From Puniceicoccales bacterium (GTDB taxonomy: Bacteria; Verrucomicrobiota; Verrucomicrobiia; Opitutales; JAIRLM01), in NCBI GenBank assembly GCA_031254835.1, contig JAIRTQ010000073.1:1-7352 (forward strand): 7,352 nucleotides of DNA. Reading direction: 5' to 3'. This document shows positions 1 to 5,467 of the stretch, one piece after another. The translations under genes were made by a program, and so were the position numbers. Each line of letters starts with the position of its first letter. The first letter of the stretch is position 1. The notes beneath the pieces are model-generated. The model saw nothing but the letters and a program-made list of their open reading frames with translations. It was not told the DNA's origin and made no database searches.

Positions 1-8
1 TGTACAAT

Positions 9-659
9 TTAGTCGGTCAAATTTTTACCGGGGAGCTGTAAACTGCCAATGTGGGCCATGATTAGGTCGGAAATTTTCTGGTGCCGCTCCCTATCACCGG
101 AGCCTGGGTCGTAGTCCTCCGAGCTCAGAGCCGGTCCAAAGGCAACGTGCAATGGGGAGAATACTTTTGGCGCTCCGCTCCCACGCCCCCACGCTTCGAA
201 AGAACCGAAAATGCGGGCTGGGACTAATGGCACCTGGGCTACGGAGGCCAGCAGTCCCAAGCCGCGCTGCGCCGCACCTATGGATCCGTCCGAAGAACGC
301 GTGCCCTCGGGAAACAGCAAAAGGGCGTGGCCTTCCTGGAGTCGGCGCAGCACTTCGCGGATGGAGCGCAGGTCATTGCCGCCATCTCGATCGACAGGGA
401 TCGTGCGCAGAGAGCGAAAAGCCCAACTGCTAAACTTGTTCCCGGTGAGTGAACTGCGAGCAAAACAGTAGACATTGCGGCCGCTGGCGGCGGCGACGGC
501 CGGCGGATCTAGAAAGCTGGCATGGTTTGAAGCAACGATGCATGGACCCTCCGCCGGAACGTGTTCTTCGCCGGAGACAGTCAGAGAAAAAAAATCCTGT
601 AAAATGCTTCGACAAAACCATACACTCACCGCATAGGCCGGGGATGGCAGAGTGCTCAC
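9..659 (-). CDS. plsC: 1-acyl-sn-glycerol-3-phosphate acyltransferase (PlsC family)
   Basis: Lysophospholipid acyltransferase of the PlsC/AGPAT family, expected to transfer an acyl chain to lysophosphatidic acid at the inner face of the cytoplasmic membrane in phospholipid synthesis. Taking the GTG at 659 as start gives 216 residues, a usual length for small bacterial PlsC proteins. The acyltransferase blocks are all visible and in order: NHASFLD (the catalytic H-x4-D motif, residues 45-51), RTIPVDRDGG (85-94), FPEGTRSSDG (116-125, substrate-binding block) and VPLVPARIFG (143-152). The GTG start is chosen because it overlaps the cmk stop as GTGA and has an AGGAGGTG site 8 bases upstream. The frame is open further back to 740, but that part lies inside cmk and adds 27 residues that do not look like the family. 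Translation is therefore probably coupled to cmk. Family assignment is secure; the exact acyl acceptor cannot be read from sequence. Confidence 0.93.
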   Translation of the reverse strand: MSTLPSPAYAVSVWFCRSILQDFFSLTVSGEEHVPAEGPCIVASNHASFLDPPAVAAASGRNVYCFARSSLTGNKFSSWAFRSLRTIPVDRDGGNDLRSIREVLRRLQEGHALLLFPEGTRSSDGSIGAAQRGLGLLASVAQVPLVPARIFGSFEAWGRGSGAPKVFSPLHVAFGPALSSEDYDPGSGDRERHQKISDLIMAHIGSLQLPGKNLTD

Positions 660-1357
660 CGACCATCCACCTCCTGCAGTCGGCTCTGTAGCAGGGCGAC
701 CACTTCTTCCAAGGATAGGCCCGTCCCATCCAGGTGCCAAACGCCTTTCGCCGGCCCCATCTGCTTCCGATCACGCCGGTCCCGTTCGGCCACATTGTCT
801 ACAATTCCTTCCCGCGCCCGCCGTTTGGCGCGCTCTTCTAGCCCTACTTCCAGATATACTCGCAGGTCTCCGTCCGGCACCACTGCCGACGCAACATCCC
901 TGCCCTCCATTACAATACCCTTGAAGCCGGCCGCTCGGGCGGCCGCGGGCAGCTGTCGCTCGTAGTCGTGCAGGAAACGGCGCAAGACCGGCCGGGACGC
1001 GTAGGCGGGCACGGCCTCCGTGACCGCCGGACTGCGCAGCTCACTCTCCGAAAATGTTTTCCCGTTCACTGCGATCCAGGCCCGGCTGCCACAAAAAATC
1101 GTCGAGAGCTGCAGCTGACGAAGTCGCGCCTCCAGCGCTGCCTCATCGGCGACCGGAATGTGCTCGGCCAAAAAAAGTGCCGCTAAGGCCCGGTAATGTT
1201 CTCCCGTGGAAACGGAAGCATAGCCGCACCGTTCGGCGAGTGCCCGGGCCGTAGAGGTTTTTCCCGACCCGGCGGCGCCGTCGATGGCGACGGTCACAAA
1301 GCCGTCCCGTTGCCCCAATTTTATTTGATCCATCGAATTTAGCCGCTCTTCCAGCAT
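656..1357 (-). CDS. cmk: (d)CMP kinase (cytidylate kinase)
   Basis: Cytosolic kinase that phosphorylates CMP and dCMP with ATP, feeding CTP/dCTP synthesis. From the ATG at 1357 it is 233 residues, matching the usual length of about 220-230. Visible motifs: the P-loop GAAGSGKT (27-34); STGEHYR (50-56), the equivalent of the family's D-S/T-G-x-x-YR element; the NMP-binding insert around ELRSPAVTEAVPAYASRP (106-123); EGRDVASAVVPDGDLRVYL (151-169), matching the GRDxxxxVxPDAxxKxFL block; RDRRD (192-196); and LDGTGLSLEEV (209-219) at the C-terminus. The start is chosen for its AGGAG site 6 bases upstream. Other possible starts are ATG 1333, and TTG 1522 or GTG 1480 for a longer form. plsC follows with a 4-base overlap, so the two are an operon; I recall the same gene order in chlamydiae. 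Function is secure, the N-terminus less so. Confidence 0.93.
   Translation of the reverse strand: MLEERLNSMDQIKLGQRDGFVTVAIDGAAGSGKTSTARALAERCGYASVSTGEHYRALAALFLAEHIPVADEAALEARLRQLQLSTIFCGSRAWIAVNGKTFSESELRSPAVTEAVPAYASRPVLRRFLHDYERQLPAAARAAGFKGIVMEGRDVASAVVPDGDLRVYLEVGLEERAKRRAREGIVDNVAERDRRDRKQMGPAKGVWHLDGTGLSLEEVVALLQSRLQEVDGR
668..675 (-). promoter_or_regulatory. Ribosome binding site of plsC
   Basis: The minus strand reads AGGAGGTG here, inside the last codons of cmk and 8 bases before the GTG at 659. This near-perfect Shine-Dalgarno sequence decides the plsC start in favour of GTG 659 over upstream in-frame starts within cmk. Confidence 0.8.
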
Positions 1358-1363
1358 TTCCCG

Positions 1364-1368
1364 CTCCT
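1364..1368 (-). promoter_or_regulatory. Ribosome binding site of cmk
   Basis: AGGAG on the minus strand, 6 bases before the ATG at 1357. It is the best Shine-Dalgarno site near any candidate cmk start and sets the protein at 233 residues. Confidence 0.65.
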
Positions 1369-1393
1369 GCTCTCGCCTCAGATCCTCGAAACT

Positions 1394-1422
1394 GCCATAG
1401 GTGGCGAAGGCGTCCCAGTCAA
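1394..1422 (-). promoter_or_regulatory. Possible sigma-70-type promoter for cmk-plsC
   Basis: On the minus strand TTGACT (1417-1422, 5 of 6 to the -35 consensus) is followed after exactly 17 bases by TATGGC (1394-1399). The latter matches the -10 consensus in only 3 of 6 positions and lacks the important final T. Transcription from here would start about 25-30 bases upstream of the ATG at 1357 and fit the short cmk form. A promoter is needed somewhere in 1358-1520 because a terminator lies at 1521-1547, but this particular match is weak. Confidence 0.3.
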
Positions 1423-1520
1423 GACGCCCTACCGTCCGTGCCGGGATGGCCAGCAGTAAAACTGCGGGAAAAATTAGCACACCAAACGGACTTGTCCCGT
1501 CTTCCCTGTCTCGCAACGGC

Positions 1521-1547
1521 AAAAACAGCCGCCGGCTAGGCGGCCTG
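1521..1547 (-). terminator. Rho-independent terminator of the 488-residue gene
   Basis: Read on the minus strand, a GC stem GCCGCC / GGCGGC around the loop TAGCC, extended by a CA/TG pair across one bulged G, is followed directly by TTTTT (1521-1525). It begins about 25 bases after the stop codon at 1572. Hairpin plus U-tract and its placement make a good intrinsic terminator, separating this gene from the cmk-plsC operon. Confidence 0.75.
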
Positions 1548-1571
1548 GGCTAGCGACAGGGCGATTCCAAG

Positions 1572-3038
1572 CTAGGCGGGACTGAAAATTTGTGGTGACC
1601 CCTTCACGGTAACCCGACCGGGAAATTCTTGTTCTAGGGCCTTCAGTTCTGCGTCCGTAAAATTACCAATGTGCCTATAACTTGTGTCAAAAATAAATTT
1701 TATATGTTGGTTCTTGCCATGTTCGAGAATCGTGCGCACGTCGGTCAACGTTATAAACGACGGATAAACGCCAATGGTCACCGTTTCGAGATTTGGCAGC
1801 CAACCTAGGCTTCGAAAGGGAATATGAGTAGCTCCATTGTTGAGCAAATCAGTGCCTTCATATATACTAGTAGGCATACCACGAGCGCCAGCATGGTAGG
1901 TCGTGAGTGTAGACGCTTCTCGTAGCTTCCTCCCGGCACAGACATGATAATTGCCGTTTAGTATGTCATACCCGACATCGTTTAGACCCATTACTGCTTT
2001 GATAGTGGCTTCGAGATTAATTTTCGATTGTCCGTCCACATGGTTCTGGAGGAATTGATAAAATTCTAAAGTTGCAGCATACTCCGCACTTTCTTTTCCG
2101 TAGTACAAAGCTGTATAGTGCAGTAGGTTATTCTTTTCATCTGAATATTTGTACAAACCATCGTCCGGAATTGGCGGGTTGATATCATCGGCAAATTCGG
2201 TAAGATCTTCTGAGCAGTTTTTTAACACAAAAACAAGTTCCCTTGTCCATTCTTTAGGTAAAAGCGCGAGAGCTTCTGGAAGCGTTTTTTCGAAATTTCC
2301 CGAAAAATCACGTTCTTTCCAGCCATAGCAAAAAAGTTGTGCGAATAGAATGGTCGCATTGTGCCTTCTTTCTTCCGGCAATACCCGGCCGTTACATCTA
2401 GTTAGTGATGATACTACGTCCTCATTTACTATCATCTTGAGGCCCGCCCCCATGAATTCACGCTTCTCCTCCAAATTCCCTTTAAATGCAGCATTTATAA
2501 ATTTTCTTACTGCCTCCATAATTTCTCGATTGGGAGTACGGGAAATAACGCACGCTAATAAATTACCCTCCGAAGAATTCGTTCCAGTTCCATCTGCTAC
2601 AGACGGACGAGCTGTCGCTATTTTCATTAAAGCTTTCTTCGGAAGACGGTTCACGCATAGGTCAAGCACGGTCACAAATTCTTTTACGAGTTGCGGATTA
2701 TCGGCGACGAGATTCGTCATAGCGTACACCGCATCGCCACTCTGCAGCTCAGCACTCTGCTTGGAGCGTTCGAGTTTGCTAAATTCCTCCACAGCTAGCG
2801 GAACATATTTCTCCAAATCCTGCGCCGTTGCGTGCCTATCTATAAAGGAGCCGTCCTTCCCTTTAGAAAAGCAATAGGCAAGGAAGTTGCCGAAGCCCAT
2901 TTTACCTATGCTGGCTACCGCTTCTTGCCATCCACGCACCGTAAAGAAGGGATTTTTTGCTTCGCCCGCATTTTGGTCGCCCATTGGCAGCAGTAGGCCT
3001 GCGCTCGCGCCGGCCGAAAACAATGTTGGTGTGCTCAC
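1572..3038 (-). CDS. AT-rich protein of unknown function with ANK-like and LRR-like segments
   Basis: A 488-residue protein I do not recognise as a whole. The first part (about 30-290) is mainly helical-looking, without an enzyme motif I can name. Around residues 299-335 the stretch SDEKNNLLHYTALYYGKES resembles a degenerate ankyrin repeat (D-x-x-x-N-x-LLH-x-x-A pattern). Near the C-terminus (about 412-480) two similar units, containing LTDVRTILE and FTDAELKALE, resemble leucine-rich repeats of the ribonuclease-inhibitor/F-box type. No clear signal peptide, membrane helix or coiled coil is seen. The GTG at 3038 is the first start after a promoter-like element; ATG at residue 19 is the alternative, and neither has a Shine-Dalgarno site. 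The gene is clearly lower in G+C than its neighbours (19/60 at 2101-2160) and has its own promoter candidate and terminator, which suggests horizontal acquisition. ANK and LRR parts are common in host-interaction proteins, but that role is inference only. Confidence 0.8.
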   Translation of the reverse strand: MSTPTLFSAGASAGLLLPMGDQNAGEAKNPFFTVRGWQEAVASIGKMGFGNFLAYCFSKGKDGSFIDRHATAQDLEKYVPLAVEEFSKLERSKQSAELQSGDAVYAMTNLVADNPQLVKEFVTVLDLCVNRLPKKALMKIATARPSVADGTGTNSSEGNLLACVISRTPNREIMEAVRKFINAAFKGNLEEKREFMGAGLKMIVNEDVVSSLTRCNGRVLPEERRHNATILFAQLFCYGWKERDFSGNFEKTLPEALALLPKEWTRELVFVLKNCSEDLTEFADDINPPIPDDGLYKYSDEKNNLLHYTALYYGKESAEYAATLEFYQFLQNHVDGQSKINLEATIKAVMGLNDVGYDILNGNYHVCAGRKLREASTLTTYHAGARGMPTSIYEGTDLLNNGATHIPFRSLGWLPNLETVTIGVYPSFITLTDVRTILEHGKNQHIKFIFDTSYRHIGNFTDAELKALEQEFPGRVTVKGSPQIFSPA

Positions 3039-3044
3039 ATATAT

Positions 3045-3073
3045 ATTTTATCAAAATTCATTAATTGTGGAAT
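3045..3073 (-). promoter_or_regulatory. Extended -10 promoter of the 488-residue gene, apparently leaderless
   Basis: The minus strand reads TGATAAAAT: a TG-n extended -10 with TAAAAT (3045-3050, 5 of 6 to TATAAT). The region 17 bases upstream is ATTCCA (3068-3073), a poor -35, as is common with extended -10 promoters. Six bases (ATATAT) separate the -10 box from the GTG at 3038, so transcription would start at or next to the start codon. No ribosome binding site is present. Confidence 0.5.
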
Positions 3074-3120
3074 AAAAAACTGTTTCTCTTACGCTATCGT
3101 AGTGCTCACTAACAGATTGT

Positions 3121-3138
3121 AGTTCTACGCAGAGAACT
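3121..3138. promoter_or_regulatory. Inverted repeat upstream of xth (possible operator)
   Basis: AGTTCT and AGAACT form a perfect 6-base inverted repeat around ACGCAG in the divergent intergenic region, 42 bases before the xth start. A TTGAAA that could serve as -35 starts immediately after it (3139-3144), although no good -10 follows at standard spacing (best is TTTCAT, 3164-3169, spacer 19). The arrangement would suit a regulator site, but 6-base arms can arise by chance. Confidence 0.3.
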
Positions 3139-3180
3139 TTGAAAATTGCCTTCCGCCGGAAAATTTCATAGGCGTCGGCC

Positions 3181-3948
3181 GTGCTTTTGATTTCCTGGAA
3201 CGTTAATGGTCTGCGGTCAGTTTTGAAGAAAGGCTATGGCCCTTTGCTAGAATCCTACCGTCCAGATGTTCTTTGCCTTCAAGAAACAAAAATCAGCCGC
3301 CGGACGGAACTGCCAGATTTAGGCCCATTTCCCAGTCGCTATTTGCACTGCGCCGACCGGCCAGGCTACTCCGGTACGGCGACTTTGAGCAAATTCCTTC
3401 CTCGAGCCTACGACTGCGCAACGGCGCCCGACGGGCTGCTGAAGCCCCAAGAAGGCCGAATGCAGCTGTTAGATTTTGGCTCCTTATATTTAGTAAATGT
3501 CTATGTTCCGAACGCACGCGCAGAGCTGGATCGACTGCCGCTCCGCCGAAATCGCTGGGACCCAGAGTTCTTAGCGCTGCTGCGAAAGCTTAAAGAAAAG
3601 AAGAGCGTTGTGGCCTGTGGAGATTTTAATGTGGCTCATCGCCCCATCGACCTGGCCAAACCCGACAAAAATCGTGGCCATGCGGGATTCACCGACGAGG
3701 AGCGGGCCGGCTTCGATGCCTACCTGGAGGCCGGCTTCGTGGACGTCTTCCGGGCCCTCCATCCAAAGCAAGTCGGTGCCTACAGCTGGTGGTCCTACCG
3801 GGCCGGTGCACGTAAAAGGAATGTGGGCTGGCGTATAGACTACTTCCTCGCGTCGTCAGAGCTTATGGATCGAGTCCAACGCTGCGAAATTCTGGCAGAG
3901 GTGGGCGGTTCGGACCATTGCCCAGTCCTGCTGGATCTCCAAATTTGA
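3181..3948 (+). CDS. xth: Exodeoxyribonuclease III / AP endonuclease
   Basis: DNA repair enzyme of the ExoIII (Xth/ExoA) branch of the exonuclease-endonuclease-phosphatase fold. It cuts DNA 5' to abasic sites and removes blocked 3' ends in base-excision repair, using a divalent metal. The protein has 255 residues, close to the family norm of about 250-270, and is complete. Catalytic elements are all visible: WNVNGLRS (6-13), the metal-binding glutamate in QETK (Glu35), the tyrosine in VNVYVPN (Tyr108), GDFNVAH with Asp148 and Asn150, the IDL...GFTDEER region (156-175), the DNA-contact stretch YSWWSYRAGARKRNVGWRIDY (201-221, Asp220) and the final SDHCPV (Asp245-His246). The GTG at 3181 is chosen because the protein then begins MLLISWNVNG, exactly where ExoIII proteins start. 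No strong ribosome binding site precedes it. It is divergent from the unknown gene and followed by pfp after 60 bases. Confidence 0.95.
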   Translation: MLLISWNVNGLRSVLKKGYGPLLESYRPDVLCLQETKISRRTELPDLGPFPSRYLHCADRPGYSGTATLSKFLPRAYDCATAPDGLLKPQEGRMQLLDFGSLYLVNVYVPNARAELDRLPLRRNRWDPEFLALLRKLKEKKSVVACGDFNVAHRPIDLAKPDKNRGHAGFTDEERAGFDAYLEAGFVDVFRALHPKQVGAYSWWSYRAGARKRNVGWRIDYFLASSELMDRVQRCEILAEVGGSDHCPVLLDLQI

Positions 3949-3962
3949 ACAACATACGCTGG

Positions 3963-3977
3963 CCAAGAAAATCTTGG
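3963..3977. repeat. Perfect inverted repeat between xth and pfp
   Basis: CCAAGA and TCTTGG flank AAA (total 15 bases), beginning 15 bases after the xth stop. On neither strand does a run of T follow the stem, so it is not a typical intrinsic terminator. It sits where the -35 region of the candidate pfp promoter would be, which would suit an activator or repressor site, or a small hairpin at the xth mRNA end. Confidence 0.45.
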
Positions 3978-3986
3978 AAAACGAAG

Positions 3987-3992
3987 TAAAAT
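3987..3992 (+). promoter_or_regulatory. -10-like box upstream of pfp
   Basis: TAAAAT, 5 of 6 to the -10 consensus, placed so that transcription would start about 8-10 bases before the pfp ATG. No -35 match is found at 16-18 bases spacing. The upstream region of the ATG has no Shine-Dalgarno sequence, so a very short leader would fit. Weak on its own; pfp could equally be read from the xth transcript. Confidence 0.3.
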
Positions 3993-4008
3993 ACCCTTTT
4001 GTCTTCTC

Positions 4009-5208
4009 ATGGCATCGCAACGAGTTGGGATTCTTACGGCGGGAGGGATCGCGCCCTGCCTGTCGGCGGCGGTTAGTTGTCTCATCGAAAGCTATGGCCG
4101 GCTGGCCCCGACCACAGAAATTCTTTGCTACCGTCACGGCTATTCCGGCCTGCTGCGGGGCGATTCCTTTCTCGTAAACGCGGAAATGGCCCGCTCCATC
4201 GGCTTTCTATCGGCCTTCGGAGGGAGTGCGATTGGAAATAGTCGCGTAAAATTGACCAACGGCGAGGACTGTCGCCGGCGAGGACTCATCGACGAGGGGG
4301 AGGATCCGCAGGCCGTCGCAGCGGAACGACTTTCTCGCGATGGCATTTCCATTTTGCATACCATCGGCGGCGACGATACGAATGCCGTCGCCGCCCAATT
4401 GGCCGACCGCCTATGCGCAGAAGGTCGTCCGGTCGCAATTGTAGGTCTGCCAAAAACAATCGATAACGATATCGTTCCTATCGCATTAACCCTTGGAGCG
4501 AGTACGGCTGCCCAGGAGAGTTCTCATTTTTTCACCCATATCGTCAACGAATGCACCTCCGCACCTCGTATGCTGATCGTCTACGAAATCATGGGCCGTC
4601 ACTGCGGCTGGCTCACCGCCGCCGCCGCCATTCGCTACCGCAAATGGCTGGATAGGAAAAAATTTTTACCGGCTATGGGTTTAGATCGTCGGCGCTGGGA
4701 TATTCACGGCATCTATCTGCCGGAAATGCGCTGGGACATGGGTTCCGAAATCGCCCGTCTGCGCAAGATCATGGAGACGACCGGGAATGTAAATCTCTTT
4801 ATCAGTGAAGGTGCTGGCGTAGAGACAATTATATCAGAAATGGAACGGGAGGGTTTGGACATTCCCCGCGATGCCTTTGGCCACGTAAAATTGGACCGCA
4901 TTAATCCGGGAAAGTGGTTCGGAGAACAGCTGGCCGTTCACATCGGAGCAGAAAAGACGCTAGTACAAAAAAGTGGCTATTTTGCCCGCTCCGCCCCCCC
5001 AAACGGCGTCGATTTACGCCTCATCGCTAAGTCCACAGAATTGGCCGCCCGCGAAGCATTGGCCGGCCGATCGGGAGTGATAGGACTGGATGAAGAACGA
5101 GGCGGAAAGTTAGCCCTCATTGCCTTCGATCGCATTCAAGGAGGCAGACCTTACGATGTCACCTGCAAAGAATTTCGGCAGCTGTGCGAAGGCATCGGCC
5201 AAGGCTAA
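4009..5208 (+). CDS. pfp: Pyrophosphate--fructose 6-phosphate 1-phosphotransferase
   Basis: Cytosolic glycolytic enzyme that reversibly phosphorylates fructose 6-phosphate to fructose 1,6-bisphosphate using pyrophosphate instead of ATP. The protein is 399 residues and complete. It closely resembles, as I remember it, the roughly 400-residue PPi-PFK of Propionibacterium freudenreichii. Specificity is read from two positions: GGDDT (120-124), where ATP enzymes have GGDGS, and PKTIDND (148-154), where ATP enzymes have PGTIDND; Asp plus Lys is the PPi signature. Other family blocks are LTAGGIAPCL (9-18), FGGSAIGNSR (70-79), EIMGRHCGWL (193-202), SEGAG (266-270), LDRINPG (295-301) and VQKSGYFARSA (319-329). 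The ATG at 4009 gives the expected N-terminus directly before the glycine-rich loop. No ribosome binding site is visible; the gap from xth is 60 bases. Being reversible, it can serve glycolysis and gluconeogenesis. Confidence 0.95.
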   Translation: MASQRVGILTAGGIAPCLSAAVSCLIESYGRLAPTTEILCYRHGYSGLLRGDSFLVNAEMARSIGFLSAFGGSAIGNSRVKLTNGEDCRRRGLIDEGEDPQAVAAERLSRDGISILHTIGGDDTNAVAAQLADRLCAEGRPVAIVGLPKTIDNDIVPIALTLGASTAAQESSHFFTHIVNECTSAPRMLIVYEIMGRHCGWLTAAAAIRYRKWLDRKKFLPAMGLDRRRWDIHGIYLPEMRWDMGSEIARLRKIMETTGNVNLFISEGAGVETIISEMEREGLDIPRDAFGHVKLDRINPGKWFGEQLAVHIGAEKTLVQKSGYFARSAPPNGVDLRLIAKSTELAAREALAGRSGVIGLDEERGGKLALIAFDRIQGGRPYDVTCKEFRQLCEGIGQG

Positions 5209-5467
5209 GGGCAGCAATTGAGGCTCCATGCGTTTGCATAAATATAGCAGAACGTCATGCCTACTAACTTTTTGGTCATCCCGCAGTTTCATGGCTTTGC
5301 GAAATGCTACTAGCAGGTTTTTTCACTAGGTAGCAAGAGCTCTTTTGCGTTAGTCATTCGATTATTCTAGCATGACTATCGAAATGGCAAAATCGAAAAG
5401 AATTACGGGAAAGTCAATAGACGGCAGCTTATTTACTTTTCATAAAAGAGCGACGACGGCCCTACTC
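5209..5467. other. Convergent intergenic region without a recognised gene
   Basis: This gap separates the 3' ends of pfp and the TPR gene. It is more AT-rich than the flanking genes. A bidirectional terminator would be expected, but no GC stem followed by a clear U-tract is present on either strand. It holds several weak inverted repeats: GCTACTAG/CTAGGTAGC (5306-5334), a near-palindrome around AAGAGCTCTT (5335-5344) and a short CTTTT/AAAAG hairpin near 5440. It also holds a 33-codon open frame at 5228-5329 that I do not regard as a gene. Confidence 0.6.
5306..5334. repeat. Imperfect inverted repeat with T-run in the loop
   Basis: GCTACTAG (5306-5313) can pair with CTAGGTAGC (5326-5334) with one bulged G, enclosing a 12-base loop that contains six T. 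Alternatively a 4-base stem TGCT/AGCA (5305-5315) followed by GG and TTTTTT could act as a weak terminator for pfp on the plus strand. Neither is strong. Confidence 0.3.

Larger units (their letters stand above)
1358..1549 (-). other. Open, coding-like in-frame extension upstream of cmk
   Basis: The cmk frame stays open upstream to a TAG at 1550-1552, with non-ATG starts at TTG 1522, TTG 1516 and GTG 1480. The part nearest cmk reads like protein. It has a hydrophobic run (GVLIFPAVLLLAIPA) followed by a charged stretch (LDWDAFATYGSFEDLRRE), with mostly G/C third positions in the second half. No candidate start here has a good Shine-Dalgarno site, and the distal 30 bases overlap a terminator hairpin. 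It is either an N-terminal extension of cmk, a leftover of an older gene, or chance. I do not call it a separate gene. Confidence 0.4.

Noticed and set aside
660..740. A longer PlsC starting inside cmk
   Set aside because: The extra 27 residues are Gly/Pro-rich and unlike PlsC, while GTG 659 has an excellent Shine-Dalgarno site and the typical GTGA coupling with cmk.
2350..2877. A 175-codon open frame on the plus strand inside the AT-rich gene
   Set aside because: It lies fully antisense to the 488-residue gene, is rich in Ser/Thr/Phe as expected from reverse-complemented coding sequence, has no ribosome binding site and resembles no family.
3963..3977. Intrinsic terminator for xth
   Set aside because: The hairpin has an AT-containing stem of only six pairs and is followed by AAAAC on the plus strand rather than a U-tract.
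5110..5292. A 60-codon minus-strand frame reaching into the 3' end of pfp
   Set aside because: Largely antisense to pfp, no ribosome binding site at its ATG, no family resemblance.
5228..5329. A 33-codon open frame after pfp with GAGG four bases before the ATG
   Set aside because: Short, no recognisable motif, Ser/Phe/Arg-rich composition without a coherent helix or membrane segment; the GAGG match is short and spaced tightly.
5367..5396. TTCGAT/ATCGAA inverted repeat in the pfp-TPR gap as terminator
   Set aside because: Loop of about 15 bases, mostly weak pairs and no T-run following on either strand.
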